NCBI GenBank assembly: GCA_004299705.1
Contig: SCQS01000066.1
Coordinates: 62,001-126,000, forward strand
Reading direction: 5' to 3'
Source of the DNA: Rhodanobacteraceae bacterium
GTDB lineage: Bacteria > Pseudomonadota > Gammaproteobacteria > Xanthomonadales > Rhodanobacteraceae
Length of the DNA: 64,000 bases
In this document: one piece after another, positions 33,352 through 41,308 of the stretch
Layout: every line of letters starts with the position of its first letter
Numbering within the stretch: the first letter of the stretch is position 1
Position numbers and translations under genes: made by a program
The notes under the pieces: model-generated
What the model saw: only the letters and a program-made list of their open reading frames with translations
Told to the model about the DNA's origin: nothing
The model's database searches: none

Positions 33352-34605
33352 ATGACTTTCGCCCTTGTCGATGGGAACAACTTCTATGCCTCGGTCGAGG
33401 CGATTTTTCAAATCGCACTGCGCGGCAAGCCGCTGGTGGTGTTGAGCAACAATGATGGGTGCGCGATCGCGCGCTCGGCGGAGGCCAAGGCGCTCGGCAT
33501 CAAGATGGGCCAGCCCGCGCACGAACTCCGCGGCCTGGTCAGGTCGCACGGGCTCCTGATGCGCTCGGCAAACTTCACCTTGTACGGCGACATGAGCGCG
33601 CGCGTGCTCGCGATCCTGCGAGACGCGTCGCCACGCGTTGAGCCGTATTCGATCGACGAATCGTTCATTGACCTTTCCGGGGTGCGCGATCGCATCGGGT
33701 TTGCCAAGGAACTGCGCGATCGCATCCGCCGCTGGACGGGCGTGCCGAACTGCATCGGCATCGGGCCCACGAAGACGCTCGCCAAGGCGGCCAACAAACT
33801 CGCGAAGCGCGGACCGGGCGTGGTCGACCTCACCGACACCGCCGCGCGCTCGGCGGGCCTCGCCGATTTCGCTGTGGGCGACGTCTGGGGTGTCGGTCCG
33901 CGCTGGGAAGCCAAGCTCAACGCACTCGGCATCGAAACTGCGGCGGCGCTGCGCGACGCCTCGCCGGAGCTGATCGTCGGACGTTTCGGCGTGGTGCTGG
34001 CGCGCACGCAGCGCGAGCTGCAGGGCTATCCGTGCGCGGGCATCGAGCCGACGGAGCCGGACCGGCAGCAAATCATGGTCTCGCGAAGCTTCGGTGAGCG
34101 CGTGACGGACCACGCGGCCGTCGCCGAAGCGCTCGCAACCTTCGCCGCGCGCGCGACCGAAAAACTCCGCAACGGCGGTCTCACCGCCGGCGCCGTGTGG
34201 ATCTTCGCCAACTCCGACGTTTTCCGGCCCGAGCTGCCGCAACACCACCCGAGCCGCGCGGTCACACTGCCACGGCCAACCATGGATACGCGGGGCGTGC
34301 TGCAGGCGGTCAGCCTGCTGTTCCGTGGATTCCTGCGTGATGGCTATGCCTACAAGCGAGCCGGCGTGGCCCTGCTCGACCTGGCGCGTCCGGAGCGGCT
34401 GCAGCCTGACATGTTCCGTTCGGCCGTCGCAGGCGATCCGGCACTGATGGCAACGCTCGACGCGATCAATCGCAGGTTCGGGCGCGGCACCGCAGAATTC
34501 GCGGCCACGGGTTGGCGAACGAACCCTGTGTGGGCGATGCGGCAGCGGAACGTGTCGCCGCGGTACACCACGCGTTGGGCGGAATTGCCGAGCGTGGCCT
34601 GCTGA
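33352..34605 (+). CDS. umuC: UmuC-like DNA polymerase V subunit
   Basis: 417-residue Y-family polymerase. Catalytic acidic residues Asp7 (ALVDGNNFYASVEA), Asp102-Glu103 (YSIDESFIDLSG); palm, HhH region (VGDVWGVGPRWEAKL) and little-finger domain are all present and full length. With UmuD it forms the error-prone Pol V. The 250-base separation from umuD with a minus-strand gene in between is unusual for umuDC pairs. Confidence 0.96.
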   Translation: MTFALVDGNNFYASVEAIFQIALRGKPLVVLSNNDGCAIARSAEAKALGIKMGQPAHELRGLVRSHGLLMRSANFTLYGDMSARVLAILRDASPRVEPYSIDESFIDLSGVRDRIGFAKELRDRIRRWTGVPNCIGIGPTKTLAKAANKLAKRGPGVVDLTDTAARSAGLADFAVGDVWGVGPRWEAKLNALGIETAAALRDASPELIVGRFGVVLARTQRELQGYPCAGIEPTEPDRQQIMVSRSFGERVTDHAAVAEALATFAARATEKLRNGGLTAGAVWIFANSDVFRPELPQHHPSRAVTLPRPTMDTRGVLQAVSLLFRGFLRDGYAYKRAGVALLDLARPERLQPDMFRSAVAGDPALMATLDAINRRFGRGTAEFAATGWRTNPVWAMRQRNVSPRYTTRWAELPSVAC

Positions 34606-34756
34606 GCTGTAGGAATTTCCCTACAAATCGCCAGGCCAACGGCTTACAGACTGCAGGTGGGACGTCGCCTACTCTGTACGCGGAGTCCGGTGTCCTTTGG
34701 CGCGCCACGGAACAGGTGCATAGCCGACGCCGGACTCCGTCTGCTTACCGCGCACC
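34606..34756. other. Gene-free stretch with two inverted repeats after umuC
   Basis: A 6-bp stem TGTAGG / CCTACA (34608-34625) lies just after the umuC stop; it lacks a T-run. Further on, a perfect 10-bp inverted repeat CGGAGTCCGG (34681-34690) / CCGGACTCCG (34730-34739) encloses 39 bases. No gene seen. Confidence 0.55.
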
Positions 34757-34789
34757 GAAAAGAAAACCGCCAGCCCGAAGGCTGGCGGT
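34757..34789 (-). terminator. Intrinsic terminator of the Pol-beta-like gene
   Basis: Perfect 10-bp stem ACCGCCAGCC / GGCTGGCGGT with a CGAA/TTCG tetraloop, then TTTTCTTTT on the minus strand. Confidence 0.93.
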
Positions 34790-34795
34790 GGTATG

Positions 34796-35863
34796 TCACG
34801 TGTCAGGTATTCCTGCTTCGTCCACAGTGTCGTAAACGAAGGCCTGCACTTGCGCCGTCGTCGCGGCCATCAGCCACGCATGCTTGCGCTCGGTCGAGCC
34901 GAGCTTGTCGTTGAGCCGACGCATCAGCGCACCGAGCTTGCGATCCTCAAGTCCGGTCCACTGGGCAACGAGGCGACCATTGAGCCGCTCGTGCACCTCG
35001 CGAAGCATGCGCCGTTCACTCAAGGCCTTATCCAGCTCGCAGGCGAATGCGGGAAACCGGTTCCGCGCGCCGATGACGAACGCCATACGCTCCGTTTCAA
35101 CGGCCTCGCTATCGTCGCGGTCGGCCCATGCATGCCGATAATCGGCGGCCGGCGCCTTGCCGGCAGCGAGCCAGTCGAGGAATGCCGAATACGTCTTGCG
35201 CTTGCGATCGCGCGTGCGCGACGTGTGGTTGCGGTTCTCGAGCAGGTACAGCTCCGGCGCGAAAAACCGCGACGACGCCGTGTACGCGAAAATGTCTTCC
35301 ATCGTGTCGAACCCGGCGTTGAAGCGGTCCGGGTCGTAGCCGAGGAAGTCGAGTGCGCGCGGCACGTTCGTCGTGACCGTGACCGTGGCAAACGCATGGT
35401 CGCCGTCGCGCAGCATGTACACAAGCCCGTCCATGCCGTACCGGAAACCCATGCGGTGCGCGATGCGCCCGATCAGGTTCCCGAGGTCGTTCCACGAGAG
35501 GTACGCGAGCTCGAACGCGAAGGTTGCGGCGGGCGCCGAGATCAGGTCGAGCTGGACGCTGCGATCATCGTGGTCGCGGTATTCCACCGAGGTAACGTGG
35601 CCGTTGCGCCGATGCGCACGAGAACCGAAGTCCTGGCCCGCACGATGCACAAGCATGTCGGGCCCGCCGGCGTGCTGCAGAGCCTCACGCTCGATCAGAA
35701 CATCCATGTCGCCGAAGTCTGGCTTGCCGCGATAGGACGGGACGATGGTCGCCCGCCCACCCGGTACCAGCCGGTCGAGCCACGCGATCACGCGATCACC
35801 CATTTTCGCGTAGGCCGCCGCGTCAATGCGTTGCGTTGCGACTGAAAGGGCCGATCCGCCCAT
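34796..35863 (-). CDS. DNA polymerase beta-like (family X) nucleotidyltransferase
   Basis: 355 residues. The catalytic carboxylates of the pol-beta fold are visible: GKPDFGDMDVLI gives Asp52 and Asp54, and SVQLDLIS gives Asp106. After these, AFELAYLSWNDLGNLIGRIA and GFRYGMDGL follow the family X TGS-x-x-FN and C-terminal layout, although the TGS is replaced by LSWND. The C-terminal half is helical and unknown. May repair or modify DNA ends, or be a nucleotidyltransferase with another substrate. Own leader element and terminator. Confidence 0.75.
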   Translation of the reverse strand: MGGSALSVATQRIDAAAYAKMGDRVIAWLDRLVPGGRATIVPSYRGKPDFGDMDVLIEREALQHAGGPDMLVHRAGQDFGSRAHRRNGHVTSVEYRDHDDRSVQLDLISAPAATFAFELAYLSWNDLGNLIGRIAHRMGFRYGMDGLVYMLRDGDHAFATVTVTTNVPRALDFLGYDPDRFNAGFDTMEDIFAYTASSRFFAPELYLLENRNHTSRTRDRKRKTYSAFLDWLAAGKAPAADYRHAWADRDDSEAVETERMAFVIGARNRFPAFACELDKALSERRMLREVHERLNGRLVAQWTGLEDRKLGALMRRLNDKLGSTERKHAWLMAATTAQVQAFVYDTVDEAGIPDT

Positions 35864-35877
35864 GGGATTCTCCTGTT

Positions 35878-35950
35878 GCCGGCGAGTGCCGGGTTCACCG
35901 TGCAGGTGGTGTGTTGCTCAGGCACGTGTGTTGCGGAAGATCATTACCAG
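35878..35950 (-). promoter_or_regulatory. Leader element copy 3 (Pol-beta-like gene)
   Basis: GTTGCG at 35930-35935, 33 bases from GGGTTC; hairpin arms CCGGC / GCCGG at 35879-35892, directly before the start region. Confidence 0.85.
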
Positions 35951-35970
35951 CGCACCGCACGCCGGGCCAC

Positions 35971-36465
35971 ATGGGCACACAACGCAACAGCACGTACCAG
36001 CTCCGGCCCACCTTCCTCCTGAACCCCGCACAACGCGGGACTTGGGAGACGCACTTGAGCGTACAACAGGACATAGCAACGCTTACCGCACGCTGCGAAT
36101 ACAACGAAACGGCGAAGGCGGCATTCCACAGGGTCGCCAAGAAATACCTGCGCCGCCTGGCGGCAACGCTGGCGCTGCCGAAAGGCAGTTACTCGATCCA
36201 CTCCAACCAGGGCGGCATCGCCGTGTCGGGCGAGGTCACACTGCACAGCGAGCACCTGCACCTCTGGGTCGAGCAGTCGTGCATTGGTTCGGCCGATCGA
36301 GTCGTGTGGTACCGCGGCTGTCACGGCCAGAAGGATTACACCGGTATGGTGAACCATGCCGCCGATGCGTCGGAGCTGGTCGATACACCGCGAATGGCCG
36401 ATCTCTGCAGAGCGGTTATCGCGCAGGCGGAAGCGACCGACAAGCGACTGGCCTCTGCAGCCTGA
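35971..36465 (+). CDS. Hypothetical plasmid-type protein
   Basis: 164 residues from the ATG before GTQRNSTYQL. Compact alpha/beta protein with KKYLRRLAATLALPKGSYSIHSNQGGIAVSGEVTLHSEHLHLWVEQ, a strand-rich motif common in small plasmid proteins of unknown role, and two cysteines (SCIGSADRVVWYRGCHG). Ends in an intrinsic terminator. Divergent from the Pol-beta-like gene. Confidence 0.7.
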   Translation: MGTQRNSTYQLRPTFLLNPAQRGTWETHLSVQQDIATLTARCEYNETAKAAFHRVAKKYLRRLAATLALPKGSYSIHSNQGGIAVSGEVTLHSEHLHLWVEQSCIGSADRVVWYRGCHGQKDYTGMVNHAADASELVDTPRMADLCRAVIAQAEATDKRLASAA

Positions 36466-36492
36466 CGCCGGACGCGAGCACGTGAACGAACA

Positions 36493-36522
36493 AAGCCCCT
36501 GCGATTGCAGGGGCTTTTGCTT
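36493..36522 (+). terminator. Intrinsic terminator after the 36.0 kb gene
   Basis: Perfect 10-bp stem AAGCCCCTGC / GCAGGGGCTT, GATT loop, then TTGCTTT. On the other strand it could also end the 36.6 kb ATPase transcript. Confidence 0.9.
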
Positions 36523-36578
36523 TAGTGGTCGCTGCGCACAAGGCTGCGGCGGCTCGCGCGCTCAGGTCCACCGTTGAG

Positions 36579-39074
36579 TCACACTGAACCCAGCTCAGCT
36601 ACGCGTATGCGCACCGGTGGAGAGCCAGCCTCAACCACATACGCCTCGCCAACACCGAGGCTGGCCAGTTCGCTCTCTGGCACCTGGGTCGCCTTTGCCA
36701 AAATCGCCCGCGATCCGACTTCGCCGACCCGAAACACCACTTTGACCGCGGTGTTGCCAATCACGGTGCGGAGCAGGCCATCATCGCACGCCTCGTATTG
36801 AGCGACGGTGTGATTCGCAAGCACCAGCCGCTCTCCAGCGCTCCGGGCCTGCTCAAGCAGCCGCGGCAAGCTGCGGCCCAAAGCGCCCGGCGGTAGCTCG
36901 GTCAGCACCGCAAGGCCGCGGCCGCGTACCGCGTTCCGTACCTGCGTGGCCACCACGGCCGCGCAGTAATCAGAGAGCGTCAGATTAGCCAGCAATGCGT
37001 AAGTCTCCGCGCGCCTCATGAACGCCGGGATGGCGATATGCAGCACGCCGTGACCGCCGAGGTGTTCGCGTAGCCGTACCTGCGGCTCGGTCGCCTGCAG
37101 CAGCGGCGCGGCCTCGCTGGTGCGCATGGCGGCCAGGCGGGGGCGGATGCCTCCCACGTCCACAGCCCGGCTCTGCAGCGCGGCGTTCCACAGTTCGTCC
37201 AGGCAGGTCACAGCCAGGCCATCGTCGCCGTGGCCGATGCCGTCCGCTAGGACGGCTGCGGCGCGATCAGCATAGTAGGCCGATCCGGCGTTGTTTTCAG
37301 GGTTTGGCATGAACGCTGCCACGACCCGGCGTGCCAACGCCGCGGCGTCTTCGTCTTCCCTGAGCGGGTTGTAACTGGCGCCGCGCTCAGGGTGTTGAAA
37401 ATTGACGTCGCGAAAATCAGTGCCACGACCGGCGCGCCGACAGCATTCACGCAAGTGCTCGGCGGTGTTTTCCGAGAAGGAACTATCACCTGAATCAAAC
37501 ACCGTGACGCGGTCGCCATGGGCCACCGCAGCGCCTTCCAGGGCGTGCAGAAAGGTGCCGACCCCCGTCCCTGATTCACCGATCACCAGCACGTGGCCAT
37601 CGAGGTTCGACCATGGGATGGTGAACGGCTCGCCGGTATCGACCCGCACACCGAGATCGACGGCCGGGGCATGCGAGCGCGAAGCGGACACCATGGTGAT
37701 GGCATGGTCGGCTGACGGCGCGTTACCGCGCGGCGCATCGGAAGATCCGATCTCCATTTCCGCACCCGTGAAGTCGCGACGTCGGAGCGCTGCCAGGACC
37801 CTAGAAGTCGGCACCATCACCTCGGCACGCGCAGTACGCCCAATGACCCCACGATTGCCGCAATGCGCGCAACCGTTGGGGCGCGCGGCCGTGTTGCAGA
37901 GTCCGTGGCAGCGGGGGCAAAACGTAGGCACAAGGTCCTGGTAAACAACCGCGCTGACGACGTTCGGCTGGGTCAGTTCACCCATGGGGACACCAAGCGC
38001 CTCCAGCCGCTGGAAAGCCGCGAGTGCGCTGACAGCATGGAGCGTCGCGAACACCACATGGCCAGCACGCACGGACTGGAGGGCGAGACGGGCATCGGTG
38101 GGCTCATCCAGCTCCGGCCCCACGATGATGTCGGGATCGCAATGCAACGCACTCATCCAATCGTTCTTCATCGTGGCCTCCGTGACCTCAAGCGAGGGGT
38201 CACGCTGGATCGTCACAACGCGGAGTCCTGGCGAGGCCTTCAAGCGCTCGCGCAGCAGGAGTTGGAGCGTCGTACTCCTGCCGGAACCGGATGCCCCGCA
38301 TACCAGCAGCAGGCCGACCGGCTTGGCGGCAGCCGCCCTGACGGCCGCCACCTGCTCAGGGGAGCTTAGGGCGGCTGCGTACTCGGGCAGCTCATCGACC
38401 GTGCGGATCATGGACGTCGACTTGCCGGGCCCGGTGGTACCGGAGAACAGGATCAGCTTGTTCGCTGCCGGTGCCTCGGTCAGCGAAGCTTCGAGTGGCA
38501 CACTGGCTCGCTCATCGTCGAACGGCCCCATCATGCCGGCGCCGCGCAATGCGTCGGTCAGCGGAGACTTCCCGCCCACGGCGTATTCCGCAAATTCGTC
38601 CACCACAATCGGCGTCCCGCCAGGCTTGGCGACCACCTTGATATACGTACATTCCTTCAGCAGTCCGCTCCACCGTGCAGGCGCATCAGCAAGCTCCGCG
38701 GCAAACGACCCAAGCCGCTCCTCGAACGCTCGAGGATCATTCTGGCCAGGGACGAGCTCGACGATTGCACTGGCAACGCGGTCGGGTGTTGCCGCGACGA
38801 ATGGGTTGATGCGGCTGGGCAAGCTCGCAATGGCACTCAGTCTCACAACTGCCTCGCCTCTGGCTTTTGCAGTTTCGTCTGCGAATGGCACCGGCAACTT
38901 GCCGTCGCGCTCGGCCGCGAGCGCCGCCGAGTAGGGCTTGCCGTACACCGCGCCGGCGAGCACGTTGTTCCAGGTGGAAAGGCTTACCGGGCCTTTGGCC
39001 AGGGGCGCTACGCGCGCGCGCAGCGCGGCGATGATCGCGCGCGCGATGGACGGTTCTTGGTTACGGTTCGACAT
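36579..39074 (-). CDS. Fused GspE-like / coupling-protein-like ATPase with degenerate P-loops
   Basis: 831 residues in one frame. (1) An N-terminal ~130-residue region. (2) A GspE/PilT-type ATPase region: P-loop SGTTGPGKST (211-220), a second P-loop-like GASGSGRST (260-268; Lys changed to Arg), Walker B-like DPDIIVGPELDEPTDARLA and HVVFATLHA, and a four-Cys zinc motif (Cys386, Cys389, Cys402, Cys405). (3) A C-terminal TraD-like region (GEPFTIPWSNLDGHVLVIGE), closely matching the element's own coupling protein, but with GESGTGVGT (499-507) lacking the P-loop Lys. The start ATG gives no overlap upstream. Possibly a regulator or alternative motor of pilus and DNA transfer. Confidence 0.8.
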   Translation of the reverse strand: MSNRNQEPSIARAIIAALRARVAPLAKGPVSLSTWNNVLAGAVYGKPYSAALAAERDGKLPVPFADETAKARGEAVVRLSAIASLPSRINPFVAATPDRVASAIVELVPGQNDPRAFEERLGSFAAELADAPARWSGLLKECTYIKVVAKPGGTPIVVDEFAEYAVGGKSPLTDALRGAGMMGPFDDERASVPLEASLTEAPAANKLILFSGTTGPGKSTSMIRTVDELPEYAAALSSPEQVAAVRAAAAKPVGLLLVCGASGSGRSTTLQLLLRERLKASPGLRVVTIQRDPSLEVTEATMKNDWMSALHCDPDIIVGPELDEPTDARLALQSVRAGHVVFATLHAVSALAAFQRLEALGVPMGELTQPNVVSAVVYQDLVPTFCPRCHGLCNTAARPNGCAHCGNRGVIGRTARAEVMVPTSRVLAALRRRDFTGAEMEIGSSDAPRGNAPSADHAITMVSASRSHAPAVDLGVRVDTGEPFTIPWSNLDGHVLVIGESGTGVGTFLHALEGAAVAHGDRVTVFDSGDSSFSENTAEHLRECCRRAGRGTDFRDVNFQHPERGASYNPLREDEDAAALARRVVAAFMPNPENNAGSAYYADRAAAVLADGIGHGDDGLAVTCLDELWNAALQSRAVDVGGIRPRLAAMRTSEAAPLLQATEPQVRLREHLGGHGVLHIAIPAFMRRAETYALLANLTLSDYCAAVVATQVRNAVRGRGLAVLTELPPGALGRSLPRLLEQARSAGERLVLANHTVAQYEACDDGLLRTVIGNTAVKVVFRVGEVGSRAILAKATQVPESELASLGVGEAYVVEAGSPPVRIRVAELGSV

Positions 39075-39286
39075 GACGACACCTCGAGCGTGGGCACGCG
39101 GTCGATCCGGTTGGATCCGCGTGCGCCCAGCGAGGGTCGACACGAGGGATGAGGTCCTGCAAGCGCTGTCGAGGTCGGATCGAGCCTGCCCCGCGCCGGG
39201 GTCGGTGTTCTGCTAGTGACAAGTATACGTCATTTGCCATGCCAATTGATGGGAAACGCCGGAAGCGTATTCGCTAATATCAAGTG
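39075..39286. other. Upstream region of the fused ATPase gene
   Basis: About 210 bases without a gene. On the minus strand a TATACT (-10-like) lies near 39226, in an AT-richer patch, with no good -35. No leader element is present here. Confidence 0.35.
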
Positions 39287-39322
39287 AAAATGGAAACCGG
39301 CGCGCCCAAAGGCACGCCGGTT
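39287..39322 (-). terminator. Intrinsic terminator of the 39.3 kb gene
   Basis: Stem AACCGGCG / CGCCGGTT around a CCCAAAGG-type centre; minus strand continues TTCCATTTTC. Confidence 0.8.
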
Positions 39323-39329
39323 GATTGGT

Positions 39330-39668
39330 TCAGTGCTTGGCATCGGATGCCAGCATGGGCAGCGTCCGCAGACGCTGGTACAGGAAGCCGTACAGGTATT
39401 CGGTGGGCACACGCTCGATGGCCTCGGCGCAAATCGGGCGTGCATCGGGCGGCGCTTCGTCGCCGCGCACCATGGCAATGACTTCGGAATCGGCCTCGCC
39501 AGGCTTGGTGAAATAGGCGTAAACGGGCTCGTTGGGATGCTCATGCATCTTCGCGAGGATCCGTTCGGCACCGGCCGTGGCGGCCTTGTCGACGCGGGCA
39601 TGGATGTCGTACATGAAAGCACTGGCATCCTCGGCACCGCGGCGGTAGTCGGGGCTCTTGTCGCTCAT
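39330..39668 (-). CDS. Hypothetical protein with coupled leader peptide
   Basis: 112 residues starting MSDKSPDYRRG. I prefer this ATG because it overlaps the stop of a 15-codon leader ORF as ATGA. The protein is soluble and charged (AAPDARPICAEAIERVP). An ATG at 39725 is in frame but lacks a ribosome binding site. Own leader element and terminator. Confidence 0.65.
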   Translation of the reverse strand: MSDKSPDYRRGAEDASAFMYDIHARVDKAATAGAERILAKMHEHPNEPVYAYFTKPGEADSEVIAMVRGDEAPPDARPICAEAIERVPTEYLYGFLYQRLRTLPMLASDAKH

Positions 39669-39712
39669 GTGCAAGCCATCAAGCGTCGTGCGCCGGCGGT
39701 GGATGTTTCCAT
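39665..39712 (-). CDS. 15-residue leader peptide coupled to the 39.3 kb gene
   Basis: METSTAGARRLMACT: ATG at 39712 preceded by GGAG eight bases upstream; its TGA overlaps the ATG of the next gene. Likely translational coupling; may regulate expression. Confidence 0.55.
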   Translation of the reverse strand: METSTAGARRLMACT

Positions 39713-39729
39713 TGAAAAGCTCCATTGAA

Positions 39730-39800
39730 CGGGCGGGATGCCCGAGTTCAATCGCAAGGATGCGGCGAGGCCGGCAAAGGTGTTGCGGGCGATGCCCACG
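39730..39800 (-). promoter_or_regulatory. Leader element copy 4
   Basis: GTTGCG at 39782-39787, 32 bases from GAGTTC; hairpin arms CGGGC / GCCCG at 39730-39744, a compensated variant of the usual arms. Confidence 0.8.
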
Positions 39801-39849
39801 ATGACGTCGGCGTAACCGGAACGTTGCGCGCCAAGGCGCGCGTCACCGG

Positions 39850-40302
39850 TTACTGCACGCGCACCGGCGCATCCAGGCGCAGGGTCTTCTGGTACACCGA
39901 GAGTGCGTCGCGCAGGCGCTGGTAGGCGTGCGAGTATGGCGCGATGGAGAAGCCAAGCGCGCGGGTCGCGTCGACACCACGGGACAGCGCGATCTCGAGG
40001 TGGTGGGAGATCGTCTCGCGGACGGCTTGGTCGAACTCGTCGTCGCCGAAGATGCACCAGCGGCACCACGCTGCCGGCTCGATGTACGAGCCAGCAAGGA
40101 TCACCCAGCGGCAGTGGGCGCACGCATCGGCGAAGCTGACGCCGGCCGGCTCGGGCGATTCTTCGGTCGTGTTGGACTCGATCTTGGCAACCAAGTCGAG
40201 CATCTCGGGCGTTGCGCCAACCTTCGTGTCGATGGCGCACAGCATGCACGTCGCCCCCGCGGACTCGGCAGGTTCGTCGCCAGAATGTGACGTACTGACC
40301 AT
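39850..40302 (-). CDS. Cysteine-rich hypothetical protein
   Basis: 150 residues with three Cys-x-x-Cys pairs (CMLC, CAHC, WCRWC), suggesting metal binding, followed by a helical C-terminus (HHLEIALSRGVDATRALG). The start is uncertain: the ATG at 40302 lacks a good ribosome binding site. No leader element of the array type directly upstream. Confidence 0.6.
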   Translation of the reverse strand: MVSTSHSGDEPAESAGATCMLCAIDTKVGATPEMLDLVAKIESNTTEESPEPAGVSFADACAHCRWVILAGSYIEPAAWCRWCIFGDDEFDQAVRETISHHLEIALSRGVDATRALGFSIAPYSHAYQRLRDALSVYQKTLRLDAPVRVQ

Positions 40303-40398
40303 ATCGTTAATCCACGGAGGCCAGCAGACGCACACCCGCACGCGACGCGGGTTCGAAAGCGATACCGAAAAACGTTGGAGTCCCCTCCCCTGTTCCTC

Positions 40399-40743
40399 TC
40401 AGCAATCACCACCAAGATCAGCCGCAAGCCAATCAGTGATGTCCTCATCGCGGAGTGCTTCGAGCGGGCGGGCACGCGCCGCCTGGGCCGGATGCGATTG
40501 TACACAGTCGGGGCACTTCGCGACCCAGACCATGTCTCCGTGGACGCGCTCGGGAACTTCGGCCGTCGCCATTGCGTCACCACACTCGCCGCAAAGCACC
40601 GGACGGCGCTTGGGCTGCGAAGGGAGGCGCGACAGTTCGAGTCGTCGCTTGACCACGGCCGGATGTTCGGGGCCGTGATGGCACGCGCGCAACTCGGGCG
40701 GCGCATTCGAGAGCAGAACAACGTTGGTTAAATCGTATTTCAT
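40399..40743 (-). CDS. Small zinc-ribbon-like protein
   Basis: 114 residues. Starts MKYDLTNVVLL with AGGAG nine bases upstream. A zinc-ribbon-like pair CGECG (Cys-x-x-Cys) and CPDC in the middle, acidic C-terminus (EDITDWLAADLGGDC). Resembles small plasmid zinc-ribbon proteins; role unknown. Confidence 0.65.
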   Translation of the reverse strand: MKYDLTNVVLLSNAPPELRACHHGPEHPAVVKRRLELSRLPSQPKRRPVLCGECGDAMATAEVPERVHGDMVWVAKCPDCVQSHPAQAARARPLEALRDEDITDWLAADLGGDC

Positions 40744-40798
40744 GTTGTGAGACTCCTTTTGCACAACGTATCACAACAAGGGATACCCGCGTTTTCCG

Positions 40799-41308
40799 TC
40801 AATCGCTTTCCTGCGTAACCGTCTGACGTTCGGGCGGTCCATCGGCAGCGTCAGCACCCGTCTCTGCCGCCGCGGCGGGCGCACCTGGCGCCTTCACCGA
40901 GAAGTGCTTGGACAGGTCGTCGATGATCTTCTGCGTGCGGGCCTTGGACTCGGCGCTCTCGATGCGCCTCGGCTCTTCCGTGCGATCAGGCGGGCACGCC
41001 GGTAGCGCCGCGAGGAAGTCGGCCGGTGCCGGCCAACGGCGGCAGGTGCGGCAAAGCGTTTCGAACGCCACTTCGAACCGTGGCGCATCACGCCGCTCCA
41101 CCCACACCTTTCCGTTCCCGAGGGTCTGTCCCCACACCGCGGCGGTCAGGCTGATGACGTCGCGCGCCGGGGTACCCTCGAGCGACAGCACCGTGAGGCG
41201 CTGCAGGCCCGCGGCGATCGCGCGGTTAACCCACGCCGGCGGCTGGGAAGAGGGGGAGTTCTTCTGGGCCAGCGTGATCGGGGTGACCGTACGTGTTTGA
41301 GAAGTCAT
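40799..41308 (-). CDS. Replication-accessory-like protein
   Basis: 169 residues. The core VNRAIAAGLQRLTVLSLEG ... FETLCRTCRRWPAPADFLAALP resembles helicase-loader/replication protein P-type modules, where an RRWP-containing stretch recurs; this is tentative. It overlaps the upstream replication-like gene by 83 bases, with GGAGA before its ATG, so the pair is co-expressed. Confidence 0.55.
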   Translation of the reverse strand: MTSQTRTVTPITLAQKNSPSSQPPAWVNRAIAAGLQRLTVLSLEGTPARDVISLTAAVWGQTLGNGKVWVERRDAPRFEVAFETLCRTCRRWPAPADFLAALPACPPDRTEEPRRIESAESKARTQKIIDDLSKHFSVKAPGAPAAAAETGADAADGPPERQTVTQESD

